This document shows, in pieces, positions 1 to 11,066 of a stretch of 64,000 nucleotides of DNA. The translations under genes and the position numbers were made by a program. Origin of the DNA: Microstegium vimineum (taxonomy: Eukaryota > Streptophyta > Magnoliopsida > Poales > Poaceae); NCBI GenBank assembly GCA_022036555.1, contig CM039140.1, positions 26,679,843 to 26,743,842 on the forward strand, given 5' to 3'. Within the stretch, counting starts at the first letter, position 1. Every line of letters starts with the position of its first letter. The notes under the pieces were generated by a model. It saw only the letters and a list, made by a program, of their open reading frames with translations. It made no database searches and had not been told where the DNA came from.

Positions 1-463
1 TGACCGCGGATGTTGAACACGCCATCGCCACCGCTGCGGCCCTACACCGACATCGTTGTCGTCGACCAGCCCCTCGCTCTGTCTCAGTCGCATCCGCACC
101 CGCGCCCGCGCTAACGGCGCTAGGACCGAGCCTGCACTGTTTTCCCGCCGTAGATGCCCTGCTTCGCCGCCGCAGACCTGCCAGCCGCACTGCCGCGTCC
201 GTAGTAACGCCGCCGCAGTGCCGCGTCTGATCAGCTCCACGCCTCGTCCCTTTCGCACTCGAGCGCGAATCCACTCTAATGGCGCATCGACCAAGTTCCG
301 CACTCTGTCTCGCGCGCTGCCGCCTCTGCCCTCGCACGCACCAACACGCCAACGCCGCTGCCACCGCCGCGCCATCGCGTCATGGCCCCCACTGGCCGCG
401 CCGGTCGGCCATGACCGTGCAAAGGGGAGTGCCTACACCTCCTCTACTTCCAACACTCATCCG
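1..463 (+). mobile_element. Left fragment of a long Gypsy-type LTR (outer LTR, part A)
   Basis: GC-rich, C-rich sequence with no credible gene. It continues after the Angela-like Copia insertion at 7902, because 459-463 (atccg) and 7902-7906 (gtccg) look like a target-site duplication with one mismatch. It therefore belongs to the same LTR as 7902-11066, and the LTR start lies upstream of the window. The open frames here have no ATG-driven protein with recognisable domains and sit in the GC-rich promoter-like part of the LTR. Confidence 0.7.
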
Positions 464-1705
464 TGTAGGAATACGAGGTTGCTACGCTAGCCGGAAAACA
501 AAACTTTTCGACCTCATAAACCAGGATCTGCTGCTAGTTACAGGTTACGGGATTACCACTAGACGCGCAGGTGCAGTGGAAGACGACTTGATGTAGTCGT
601 GCGCGTCGCAGCAGGCAGTGCAGTTGCGTGGTCGTCCGTCTCAACGTCCCCTTCGCGCGGTTCGTCCTTGTGCTCCAGATGCAGCACCTCCGAGGAATCC
701 CACACGTGCAGGGAGGAAGCGCTGCGCCTCCGGACTGCTAGGTCCGCGAGGAGCAAAAGGCGCGAGCGTGGGGAGGCGACGGCGGCTGCCAAAAGGCGTG
801 GATCAATATCGCCCCGCGACCACCCCTTGCTTATATAGGCGTCCTAACGAGCTCCCACGTTGGAGGCCCATTAGAAACCCTAAACCTTGTCTAATTCGGG
901 TCCAACCCGAATTAGGCTTCCAGCCCCTTAAGCGTGCGACCCTATGGGCTCACGCATACATAGACATGGCCCAAGTACTCTTACTCGACCAATAGTTGAT
1001 AGCGGCCTCTAGCAAGGCGTGTCAACTCCTATGCATACGCTATGATCATATCAGACGAACCACTATGACCATGTACAAGTTATTCCCTTTGCCACTCGAT
1101 ATATGGTTCAACTCGTGGGTTAACACTTAACCCAAGCACGACCATGCATTTGTTGATCCAATCACATGAGTGATCCAGTGATATCTCTCTCACGAAGAGA
1201 GGGGCAAATTCCATCTTAATTGTCTATGTCTCATAGCATGTTTCCCGACCACCCAAGGACCACCTTTATAACTACCCAATAACGGAGTAGTGTTTGATAG
1301 TCTCTAAGTAGATCGTTTCACATCTTGAGTACATACCACAATCTCAGGTCTAAGGACATAACGTACATGACATGAATAGAGACTTTCTCTTGTTGGGTCA
1401 GTCCAGCCTACATGTCTCACATGTGCCCACATTATTAGTTTGACATCTCCATGTCTATGACTTGTGAAACATAGCCATCAACTAATACATGTGCTGGTCT
1501 AATATTCAAGTGTGTTCTTACAAGAATGCCGACCAGGGACAACTTTTAGAATAACCATTCAAGTAATTGAGTTCCACAAACAATTCACATAATTGTCAAT
1601 CAATACTAGTTGTCTATAATGGATATTCAAAGAACACTATATTAATCATGGATACAATCGGAATATAATCATCTACATGATTAGCTCTAGGGCATATTCC
1701 CAACA
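464..1705 (-). repeat. 3' LTR of Angela-like Copia
   Basis: About 1,242 bp and nearly identical to 6677-7901. In element orientation it runs TGTTGGG...CCTACA. A TATA box (TATATAAG, minus) lies at 831-838. It carries a 21-bp perfect palindrome at 893-913 (arms aattcgggt/acccgaatt), of which 17 bp are absent from the other LTR. The purine tract, read on minus as aagtgggagac, occupies 1706-1716. Confidence 0.93.
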
Positions 1706-1716
1706 GTCTCCCACTT
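1706..1716 (-). other. Polypurine tract of Angela-like Copia
   Basis: Minus strand reads aagtgggagac directly before the LTR start TGTTGGG. This is the plus-strand primer position of the element. Confidence 0.75.
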
Positions 1717-1779
1717 GCACTAGAGTTAATCTCTTAGATGTCTAATCCCCATAGACCTCAAGTGTGCCTCATGCTTAGG

Positions 1780-2502
1780 CTATGGAAGAGCCTTTGTCAA
1801 AGGATCGGCAACATTCAAATCCGTATGTATTTTGCACATTTTGATCTCATTCTGAGACTGTGAATCATCTATGTCAGTTTGGAAGCTAGCATCGGTGTAA
1901 CCATTTACAACGAGCTGCTCATTACCTCCATAGATTAGGAACACATCTTTAGTCCTTCTCAAGTACTTAAGAATGTTTTTAACAAGCGTCCAGTGACTCT
2001 CACCTGGATTGGCTTGGTACTTGCTCGCAACACTTAGAGCATATGAGACATCTGGGCGAGTACATATCATGGTATACATGATGGAACCAACTGCCGAAGC
2101 GTATGGAACCTTACTCATTCGTTTCCGCTCATCAGTTGTCAAAGGACACTGCTTCTCGCTGAAACGTATACCATGTGACATAGGCAAGAACCCTTTCTTG
2201 GATTGTTCCATGTTGAACCGTTTCAACACCTTGTCAATGTATGTCTCTTGACTTAATCCTATAAGCCTCTTTGATCTATCTCTATAGATTTTGATGCCCA
2301 AAATGTATGTTGCTTCTCCTAAATCCTTCATAGAAAAACTATTATTCAGTGAAGTCTTTACAGATTGCAACATAGGAATGTCATTCCCAATCAATAGTAT
2401 GTCATCCACATACAAGATTAGAAATACAACAGCGCTCCCACTTTCCTTCTTGTAAACACAAGGTTCTTCTTCATTCTGACGAAAGCCAGACCCTTTGGTC
2501 AC
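1780..2502 (-). pseudogene. Copia RT C-terminal part and deleted RNase H
   Basis: Continues the RT with the catalytic YVDD box (LILYVDDILLIGND), then the connection and the start of RNase H (GYTDASFQTD). From about position 1850 the frame jumps directly from DDSQSQ to the terminal HTDLNVADPLTKALP motif. The middle of RNase H is missing, roughly 85-90 residues by comparison with family length, including the later catalytic acids. The frame stays open across the junction, so this looks like an in-frame internal deletion. A frameshift near 2503-2540 separates it from the N-terminal RT. Confidence 0.88.
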
Positions 2503-2540
2503 TTCATCAAAACGAATATTCCAACTCCGAGATGCTTGCT

Positions 2541-3920
2541 TTAATCCATAAATGGATTTCTGTAGCTTGCATATTTTTCCAGCATTTTAGGATCAACAAA
2601 GCCTTCGGGCTGTATCATATACACGTCCTCTTCCAAATTTCCATTTAGAAAGGCTATTTTAACATCCATCTGCCAAAACTCATAATCGAGATAAGCAGCA
2701 ATTGCTAGAATGATCCGGATAGATTTAAGCATCGCTACCGGCGAGAATGTCTCGTCGTAGTCAACTCCTTGAACTTGCCGAAAACCCTTTGCAACAAGTC
2801 GATCTTTATAGACGTGAACGTTTCCATCCATATACTTTTTCTTTTTATAGACCCATTTGCACTCAATAGGTTTAACCCCATCAGGCGGGTCAACCAAGTT
2901 CCAAACTTGATTGTCTCCCATGGAATCTATCTCGGATCTCAAGGCACTTTGCCATTTCTTGGAATCTGGGTCCATCATTGCTTCCGCGTACGTTGCAGGT
3001 TCGTTATCGTCTAACAACAACACTTCCCCACGTGCCTCACGGATTCTTGCTGACCTTCGTGGTGGTGGTGTTTCTCTTGCCACAGGTATCTCAACTTGTT
3101 CTGCTACATTAGCATCACTCGTAGAGTTATCTCCTACTGGCTCATCTTGGACTTCTTCAAGATACACCTTCTCTACACTTTTCTCTTTGTTGAGAAACTC
3201 TTTCTCTAAGAAAACACCTTTCCGAGCAACAAACATTTTGCCCTCTGATCGGTTGTAGAAGTAATACCCTAAAGTTTCATTTGGATATCCCACGAAAAAG
3301 CATTTGTCCGACTTGGGTGTAAGTTTATCTGACATAAGTCGTTTGACATAAACTTCACAACCCCAAATCTTTAGAAAAGACAAACTAGGACTCTTACCAA
3401 TCCATATCTCATATGGTGTCTTGACTACGGACTTAGACGGTACCCTATTCAATGTGAAAGCGGCTGTTTCTAGAGCATATCCCCAAAATGAGAGTGGTAG
3501 GTCTGACTGGCTCATCATAGACCGAACCATGTCCAACAAAGTCCGATTACGTCGCTCGGACACGCCGTTTCTCTGAGGCGTTCCAGGTGGCGTAAGCTGT
3601 GGAACAATTCCGCAACTCTTTAGATGATTGCTAAACGCATGGCTCAAATATTCGCCTCCTCGATCAGATCGCAAGGCTTTAATTTTCTTGCCACGTTGAT
3701 TCTCTACTTCATTATGAAATTCTTTGAACTTTTCAAATGTTTCAGACTTACGCTTCATTAGGTAGACATATCCATATCTACTAAAGTCATCAGTAAAAGT
3801 TATAAAGTATTGAAATCCACCTCTTGTTGTCGTGCTCATTGGTCCACATACATCAGTATGTACGAGTTCCAACAAGTCAGACGCCCTCTCAGGAAATCCT
3901 TTGAATGGCGCCTTGGTCAT
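2541..3920 (-). pseudogene. Copia integrase and RT N-terminal part
   Basis: Integrase core with the DDE residues visible: HTDVCGPM with FTDDFSRYGYVYLM, then RSDRGGEY, then PQRNGVSERRN. It is followed by the GKSPSLSFLKIWGC region, a variable linker, and the copia RT start (CKWVYKKK, RLVAKGFRQVQGVDYDETFSPVA, QMDVKIAFLNG). Integrase inserts the cDNA and RT copies the RNA, both inside virus-like particles or the pre-integration complex. The frame is broken at both ends by frameshifts against the flanking segments (near 3930-3980 and 2503-2540), so the polyprotein is dead in this copy. Confidence 0.92.
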
Positions 3921-3973
3921 CTTGCCTAGTAGGCAAGCCTCACATGTCTCGTATGATTCAAAATCAAACGAAG

Positions 3974-4558
3974 CTAGAAGACCATCATCATGGAGCCTTT
4001 CATGCGATTCTCACTTATATGACCCAAACGACAATGCCACATATATGTAGAACTTAACTCATTAAGCCGAGGTCTTTTAGCATTAACATTACAGATAGGT
4101 GTATCATCAAGATTTAAAATAAACAATCCATTCACAATGGATGCAAAAGCCACAAACATGTCATTCTTTGAGATCACACAACCATTGTCTTTACTCGCAA
4201 ATGAATAACCATCCTTCATCAAACATGAAGGTGACACAATGTTTCGACTTAAACTAGGAACAAAATAACAATTATTCAATTCCATGATAAATCCTGACGG
4301 GAGGTGAAGTTGCATCATCCCAACGCTCAACGCAGCAACTCTTGCATTGTTGCCCACGCGGAAATCAACTTCGCCTCTTCTTGTGCTTCTACTTCTTACC
4401 ATTCCCTGCATCGTATTGCCAATATGAGCAACCGATCCGGTATCAAATACCCAGGAGTTAATGTAAGAATCAGCGAGAAAAATATCTGTAACATAAACGA
4501 CAAGTGTACAGGCAGCGGGAGTACCTTTACTACCGCCATCCTTCTCTAAGGACTCCAA
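3974..4558 (-). pseudogene. Copia protease and pre-integrase segment
   Basis: The aspartic protease active-site motif (SWVFDTGSVAHI) and the pre-integrase zinc-binding start (MWHCRLGHISENRMK) are visible. The protease cleaves the Gag-Pol polyprotein. The segment is separated from gag only by an in-frame TAG at about 4578 that replaces a Trp-like codon inside the zinc knuckle. It is joined to integrase through a frameshift near 3985. It is part of one ancestral polyprotein, not a separate gene. Confidence 0.9.
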
Positions 4559-4579
4559 GTACAGCTTGCAGTTTCTCTT

Positions 4580-5362
4580 CTAGTGACCTTTCCCCTTACA
4601 ATGAAAGAATATTGCTTCGGCAGCTGGTCCATTGGCAGGAGGAGGGTCTGGCTTAGAGATCTCATCTTTAGCCTTCGCCTTCTTCTTCCACCCAGCCCTC
4701 CTTTTAAAGTTAGGCTTGTTTTGGACCGCCATCACATGGCTAGTGCCTGCTGCCTTCTTGATATCAACTTCTGCTGTTTTAAGCATGCCACACAATTCAT
4801 TCAAGCCCTTCTCCGCCCCATGCATATGGTAGTTCGAGATGAAGTTTCCATAACTGGGCGGAAGAGACGCAAGAATGAAATCAGTTGCCAACTCTTGGCC
4901 AATTGCGAAGCCTAGCTTCTCCAACCTCTGAGTGTAACCAACCATCTTGATTTCATGTGGCCCTACAGGTGCGCCCTCAGCCAGCTTGGTTTCTGCAAGC
5001 GCCTTAGAGACATTGAACCTTTCAGTCCGCGCTTGAGTTTGGAACATATCTTCAAGCGCCACGATCATATCGTTCGCTGAATGATTGTTGTCGAACTGCA
5101 TCTGTAGATCAGGTTCCATACAAGCAAGCATGAGACAACTCACTTCAAGATCAGCATCACATGCTTTCTTGTAAGCGGTTTTCTCTGTAGTAGGTGCATT
5201 ATCATCAGGTTCATCTGGTAATGGGGTGTCTAGAATATCTTCCTTTTTCTCAGCCCTGAGAACAATTCTCAGGCTGCGGATCCAATCCGCATAATTTGTT
5301 CCATTCAACTTATCTTTCTCAAGAATTGATCGCAAAGTAAATGGCTGATTACTGGGAGCCAT
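4580..5362 (-). CDS. Copia Gag (capsid/nucleocapsid), truncated by stop
   Basis: Starts at a true ATG (MAPSNQPF) after a 1.3-kb leader. The N-terminal half has the copia Gag pattern (LNGTNYADW, CLMLACMEPDLQ, NVSKALAETKLAEG). The C-terminus is Lys-rich and enters a CCHC zinc knuckle (FHCKGKGH) that a TAG interrupts; the next codons (KRNCKLY) finish the knuckle in frame. The first knuckle Cys is Phe here. Gag forms the particle and binds RNA. The 260-residue open frame is a little short of full length because of the stop. Confidence 0.88.
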   Translation of the reverse strand: MAPSNQPFTLRSILEKDKLNGTNYADWIRSLRIVLRAEKKEDILDTPLPDEPDDNAPTTEKTAYKKACDADLEVSCLMLACMEPDLQMQFDNNHSANDMIVALEDMFQTQARTERFNVSKALAETKLAEGAPVGPHEIKMVGYTQRLEKLGFAIGQELATDFILASLPPSYGNFISNYHMHGAEKGLNELCGMLKTAEVDIKKAAGTSHVMAVQNKPNFKRRAGWKKKAKAKDEISKPDPPPANGPAAEAIFFHCKGKGH

Positions 5363-6663
5363 CTACAACAAAAGTAATGCAAAATACTAAGACAATGTAT
5401 CCATGAAGGAGTAAGTTATATCAAAATAAAACATACTCCCACTAAAATCAATATCCCTCAATTGATACTTAGTGATTCAAGACCCACAACTAACAAGTCA
5501 ACTAGTGAGCTTTAGCATCACCGCTAGAAGACATGGTAGATCGGTAAGCAACACCTTGCTAATCATATCACATATGACTCTTGTTGTTGGGCAGCATCTC
5601 TATGCTACGCTCAACCTCCCCATGCTTCAAGGTCCCTAACCGTTAGGATAACCTTGTTCAAGTAACCAAACCTTCTACTAGTAAGTGTCCGACACGAACC
5701 TGTCTAGTCAAGGAAAATCAGTGGCACCCTAATTTCATAGACCCACCACCAATCGTACAAGACATGTGACAGTGCAAGGTTTGGGGAAGCATGCAACTTA
5801 AACATTGCTGAGGGATCATTCTACTTTACTATCATATTTATGTAGACAAAACATAATAGCGAACAACAAAAGTAGAATAAAATGAGAATCACATTCACAC
5901 ATAGTGACTTGGTATGGCCCTTTAAATAATGGTGATCTCCATCTCCATCATCTTGCCCATCATGGTGATCTCCATCTCCATGATCCATGTGTGATATCCT
6001 TTTTGCGATAAGTCCTCCAAGAACTATCTTACCGCAAGCTATACTAATTACATAGTCGCAAGATCACAAGATGGCACGCAGGCCAATACATCAAAAGGCA
6101 ACACATACGGCTCCAGCCGTGTTGATTACATGTCACGCAGGGCATGAAAATTACATACAATCTCATAGGCCATACCAATCACATCAACTCCTGCAAAAAC
6201 AAGTTAGACATAGAACGATTCTAGGCGCTATAGCAAATAGCAACGGTGGGGGGTCGAGGGGGGGTCGCCCCCCGCGGGTTTCAGGGCAGCGCCCTGAAAA
6301 CCAAGCGGGATTACATAGATCGCATCTATGGAATCACTATGAAAATCTCATCAGACTGATCTCATCAGCTAAAAAATTGACTGGGATTACATAGATCGCA
6401 TCTACATAGATCGCATCTACTCCCGATGCGCATCACATGCGCCCGGCTTCTGACCTAGGTTTCAATTCGATCAATCTAATTGATCTCCAACTCGCCTTGA
6501 CTGGATTTACTTGCATCTGTTAACTCGGATGGCGGAATTCCGACCGGTACGAGTAGGTTGATGCAATACCATCGCAGCAAGACATGAACCAAAGTCTGAG
6601 ATTCATCATTAAACCCGCATATCACCATATGCTAAGATCTGAACCTATAACGAGGCAGTAACG
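5363..6663 (-). other. Untranslated leader of Angela-like Copia
   Basis: About 1.3 kb between the primer site and the gag ATG, with no protein-coding pattern on either strand. It contains two adjacent strong hairpins at 6259-6273 (six G, TCG, six C) and 6279-6299 (9-bp stem, loop agc), a plausible place for dimerisation or packaging structure. An AC-rich and AT-rich remainder carries no other recognisable feature. Confidence 0.75.
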
Positions 6664-6675
6664 GCTCGGATACCA
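6664..6675 (-). other. Primer-binding site, initiator Met-tRNA type (Angela-like Copia)
   Basis: Minus strand reads tggtatccgagc, one mismatch from the usual tggtatcagagc, one base inside the 5' LTR end. This fixes the element orientation as minus. Confidence 0.88.
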
Positions 6676-6676
6676 C

Positions 6677-7901
6677 TGTAGGAATACGAGGTTGCTACGC
6701 TAGCCGGAAAACAAAACTTTTCGACCTCATAAACCAGGATCTGCTGCTAGTTACAGGTTACGGGATTACCACTAGACGCGCAGGTGCAGCGGAAGACGAC
6801 TTGATGTAGTCGTGCGCGTCGCAGCAGGCAGTGCAGTTGCGTGGTCGTCCGTCTCAACGTCCCCTTCGCGCGGTTCGTCCTTGTGCTCCAGATGCAGCAC
6901 CTCCGAGGAATCCCACACGTGCAGGGAGGAAGCGCTGCGCCTCCGGACTGCTAGGTCCGCGAGGAGCAAAAGGCGCGAGCGTGGGGAGGCGACGGCGGCT
7001 GCCAAAAGGCATGGATCGATATCGCCCCACGCCCACCCCTTGCTTATATAGGCGTCCTAACGAGCTCCCACGTTGGAGGCCCATTAGAAACCCTAAACCT
7101 TGTCTAATTAGGCTTCCAGCCCCTTAAGCGTGCGACCCTATGGGCTCACGCATACATAGACATGGCCAAAGTACTCTTACTCGACCAATAGTTGATAGCG
7201 GCCTCTAGCAAGGCGTGTCAACTCCTATGCATACGCTATGATCATATCAGACGAACCACTATGACCATGTACAAGTTATTCCCTTTGCCACTCGATATAT
7301 GGTTCAACTCGTGGGTTAACACTTAACCCAAGCACGGCCATGCATTTGTTGATCCATTCACATGAGTGATCCAGTGATATCTCTCTCACGAAGAGAGGGG
7401 CAAATTCCATCTTAATTGTCTATGTCTCATAGCATGTTTCCCGACCACCCAAGGACCACCTTTATAACTACCCAATAACGGAGTAGCGTTTGATAGTCTC
7501 TAAGTAGATCGTTTCACATCTTGAGTACATACCACAATCTCAGGTCTAAGGACATAACGTACATGACATGAATAGAGACTTTCTCTTGTTGGGTCAGTCC
7601 AGCCTACATGTCTCACATGTGCCCACATTATTAGTTTGACATCTCCATGTCTATGACTTGTGAAACATAGCCATCAACTAATACATGTGCTGGTCTAATA
7701 TTCAAGTGTGTTCTTACAAGAATGCCGACCAGGGACAACTTTTAGAATAACCATTCAAGTAATTGAGTTCCACAAACAATTCACATAATTGTCAATCAAT
7801 ACTAGTTGTCTATAATGGATATTCAAAGAACACTATATTAATCATGGATACAATCGGAATATAATCATCTACATGATTAGCTCTAGGGCATATTCCCAAC
7901 A
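6677..7901 (-). repeat. 5' LTR of Angela-like Copia
   Basis: About 1,225 bp, nearly identical to 464-1705 apart from a few substitutions and the missing 17 bp of the palindrome. TATA box (minus) at 7044-7051. The flank 7902-7906 (gtccg) matches 459-463 (atccg) at four of five bases. Confidence 0.93.
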
Positions 7902-10900
7902 GTCCGCACTCATCCTCACTCGCTCACTCCCTCGTTTTCTCTGCCATCACCGCGCCGAGAGCTCCGAGCATCGCAGGCGCCCCTTCTCAAATCCACCACC
8001 ATCCGAGCTCCTCTGCTCAATCCATCTCGCACTAGCTTTCGCCTTCGCCCCGCACACACGTTGCTCGTCTCGCTTTCACTAGCCGAGCACTCCAGTCACC
8101 GGAACACCTCCGCCATTCCTTAGTCCCGAGTCGCCACCGCACCGACTAAACGGTGTTCACCTTTCACCGTCTCGCCCCCGACGCCTCCATCTTCGTGGAA
8201 GCTTTACCGGAGCTAGCAGAGGTGAGAACACCTTTTCCCTAGCTCTAGTTCGCCCTGTATTAGCACAGCGCCGTTGGCCGTGCGCCATTGCCGCCGCCGC
8301 GGAGCTTGCACGTGGCCAGGGTTCCACAGAGCCCCTCCGGCTCAACCAACCCTCGAACCGCACTCACCACATCACCACGATGCTCACGCAACCCTGCGCC
8401 GAGCCTCGCATCGCCGGTGATCACCTCCCCATGTCGCACCGCCGTGCTGCACCGCCACCGCACGTCGCCGATCACTTTCACGGTCGCAACGGTTCAACCA
8501 ACTCCACCAGTGGATGCACATCATCATCCCGAGCCTAACACACCCAACCCCACCGCCGGAGACCTCACCGCCGGCGAGAACGTGCTGGTCAGCGCCGTCC
8601 TCTGCTCCCTGCTCGTCGACAGATGGACCTCGAGTTGACCGAGGGCCCCGCCTGTCAGTCGTCCCGCACACCTCTGCGTGTATTGGGCCAGTTTCTGAAA
8701 TGAAATTCCTTTTCCTATTTTCAGTAATATGTTAATGCTTGTTTAATTTATATCTAGAGTTTGGTGAATCCTTAAATGGTGAAATCAATTTTGTTAGACT
8801 CTATAAATGATGATCTTTCTATTAAAAATATAAAAATAATTTTTGGAGAATGTCTTCAGTACTAATGTTTAATTAGTTATTTTCTGCATATATCAAAATG
8901 AATTGTGTTCCTGTTTAAAATGGCTAAATAAATATGTGAAGTTTTTATGTTAGCTCTGTTATCCTGTGTAGAAGCTAGGAAAAATATAACATGCCATGTT
9001 TCTATTAAAATGTGTTTTTGCTGTTTTCTTAGATTAATTCCTGTGGTAAATATGTGCATGTATAAATCCTGAAACTTTTTGTGGAGTCTCTTTATGTCAT
9101 GTTTTGTCTAAGAAAAATATCATATGTGGTGTTTTATATGGCAGAAAAGATACTTGTAGTTCAAGTGTCCTTTTCTAGGGTTTTCTTTGGAAAATCATAT
9201 AGAGTAGTTTATGTTTGTGTTGGTCATGGAACTTTCTTGATAAATATGTTTTTAAGTATAGGTTCTGCTAAAAATAAGTTATAGCATGTTTTACCCTGTT
9301 AGCTAGTAGCTCTAGTTCTAAGTGGCTTTGTGGTAATTTAATTGGTTAAATGCTTAGAGTCGCTTTTAGTGTGCAAAATCTTGTTCAAGCATCATCCCTG
9401 CACCATCAAGTTACTTATTTATGCATTGCAATCATTTAGGATCAGTGGAGGAACATCAGGAGCCAACCCCAGAGACAGAAGTCTAGGAGGTACAGGAGCT
9501 AAACGAGGAGTACCACGAGCTCGACACTAACATCCCCGAGTGCCCTGACCACCAGCCCTCAACCTTCACTCAAGGCAAGCCCCGGAGCATCCTTAAGCCT
9601 CCCAATATTTACAATTAATCTACTTGAGTATTTTATACTGTGATGCATTAGGTGACATGAGTTGATTGAATCCTAATTGATGCATTACCTTCCTTGATTA
9701 TTGTTTACCTACCTTGTTACCCTGTTAATAAAAGTAAAAGCAACCGCTTAGCCTGCTTAGAATAAATGGTTACATTTATATTTTATGTACGTATTATCCC
9801 TTGGGGGTAATACTATCACGGTTGGCTATATTTGCTATCGTCGAAAGAACCAATGGTAGTAATGAATGCGGTCAACTGGAAGGCAAGTGCACCAAGTGGT
9901 TTAGACTTGGGGGCAGTCCGTCCGTTGGATCGTATAGGTTTGTATACGATGGTGGCCCTCTTACATCTTTGAATGCGCCCTTTCACATAGGGGTCGTTGC
10001 GAGTATCGACCCCGAAGCCGAGTAAACACTGTCCGGGCCGGCGCTCAATCTGCTGTGAGCACCCTCTAGTTTGTAGATACAATCTGCCCCGTGGTGGCCA
10101 ACTAATTTCTACAATTGGGTGGACCAATGCGAGCCCGCAACGATACCACCTGGACTTTGTTGAGCGGTAACCCAATGCATGGACCCGACGGGGAAAGTGT
10201 GGGCGTGTGTTAAAGGTAATCTTGCCAGCTGGTTGTATATCGATTCGAATTGCCGCCCCCACTGGATATGGGGGATTATGCTGATCTTCACCACAGTACA
10301 ACTCCATGTGACATCATAATGGTTCTACTAAAATATTGATGAAAGAATTGGATATATGTTATTATATTGTTTGAGTAGTTCAAGTGAGTGCTCTAGTACA
10401 GGTGCAAACCTAGAGTAATAATAATAGGATGGAAAATGACTGTTCTCTAATCTTTAGTTTCTTCTTGTTCGCTTTTCCGCAAAAACAAGTTTACCCAGAT
10501 CCACATAAATAGCCTTGCATACCCTTGGAGTCTTTATTTTCAGTTAGACGGGTAAGTCTAGCTGAGTACATTCCCGTACTCAGGGTTTATCCCGTTTGTT
10601 GCAGATGGCCAAGTATACTTTGGCTATTGTAAGCATTGTCTCTATCCTTTCGAAGGAGAAGAGGGGTAGGCCTTGGGCAAGGTCTTCTACGAGCTCATCT
10701 TTGCTGTTGTCGGACATGATCTCGTGGGCACCCCTATCTTTCAATGATTTTAGTGTGGAGTAAAAACTTTGGGTTCAGTTTCAAAGAATGTTTTATTCGG
10801 CCACATGTGTTGTGGCGTAAGTACTACTTTTATTTGGAACAAAGTGTTGTAATAAATTTAATCGTACTTCAAGTATTTTCGGTTTATTTGTGGCTTGTTC

Positions 10901-11066
10901 GAATGTGCATACCTGAGTTTACGCAATCCTCAGTGGGATATACGATTGTTAGAAATCCTTCGAGATTTCCGGACTACCGGGATTATATGGGCTCAAGTGT
11001 TTTAAGTGGATGTCAAATCAGCTACTTTGGTACTTGATCTCTTATAATTTGGACGGTTCCGTCACA
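7902..11066 (+). mobile_element. Outer Gypsy-type LTR, part B (3' end of LTR)
   Basis: Continues the LTR fragment at 1-463. A GC-rich first part (7902-8690) is followed by an AT-rich intron-like stretch (8700-9420), an exon-like acidic island ending in a GC-type donor (9440-9590, caag|gcaagc), and a segment from 9830 to the end GGTTCCGTCACA. That last segment recurs in inverted orientation at 62786-64000, which establishes the repeat and its end. A 3' splice site followed by ATG is at 10603-10605. Layout resembles the Tekay-like LTRs of this window, but sequence and terminus differ. The 163-residue minus-strand frame at 9816-10307 is not taken as a gene. This may be a solo LTR or the 3' LTR of an element extending left. 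Confidence 0.75.

Larger units (their letters stand above)
464..7901 (-). mobile_element. Complete Angela/BARE-like Copia retrotransposon
   Basis: A full Ty1/copia element on the minus strand. Two near-identical LTRs (464-1705 and 6677-7901) with TG...CA ends enclose a Met-tRNA primer site (6664-6675), a purine tract next to 1705, a gag frame and a pol frame in the copia order protease, integrase, RT, RNase H. In element orientation the LTR opens TGTTGGGAATATGCCC, like grass Angela/BARE LTRs (from memory). The coding region has stops, frameshifts and an RNase H deletion, so this copy is not autonomous. High LTR similarity implies a young insertion. It sits inside the outer Gypsy LTR. Confidence 0.92.

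Noticed and set aside
559..792. 77-residue frame present identically in both Angela-like LTRs (also 6772-7005)
   Set aside because: It has no ATG at its start (TTG), and identity between LTRs is expected for a young insertion without selection.
9816..10307. 163-residue minus-strand frame in the outer LTR
   Set aside because: Not kept intact in the inverted copy and without domains; the exon-like signals there are on the other strand.
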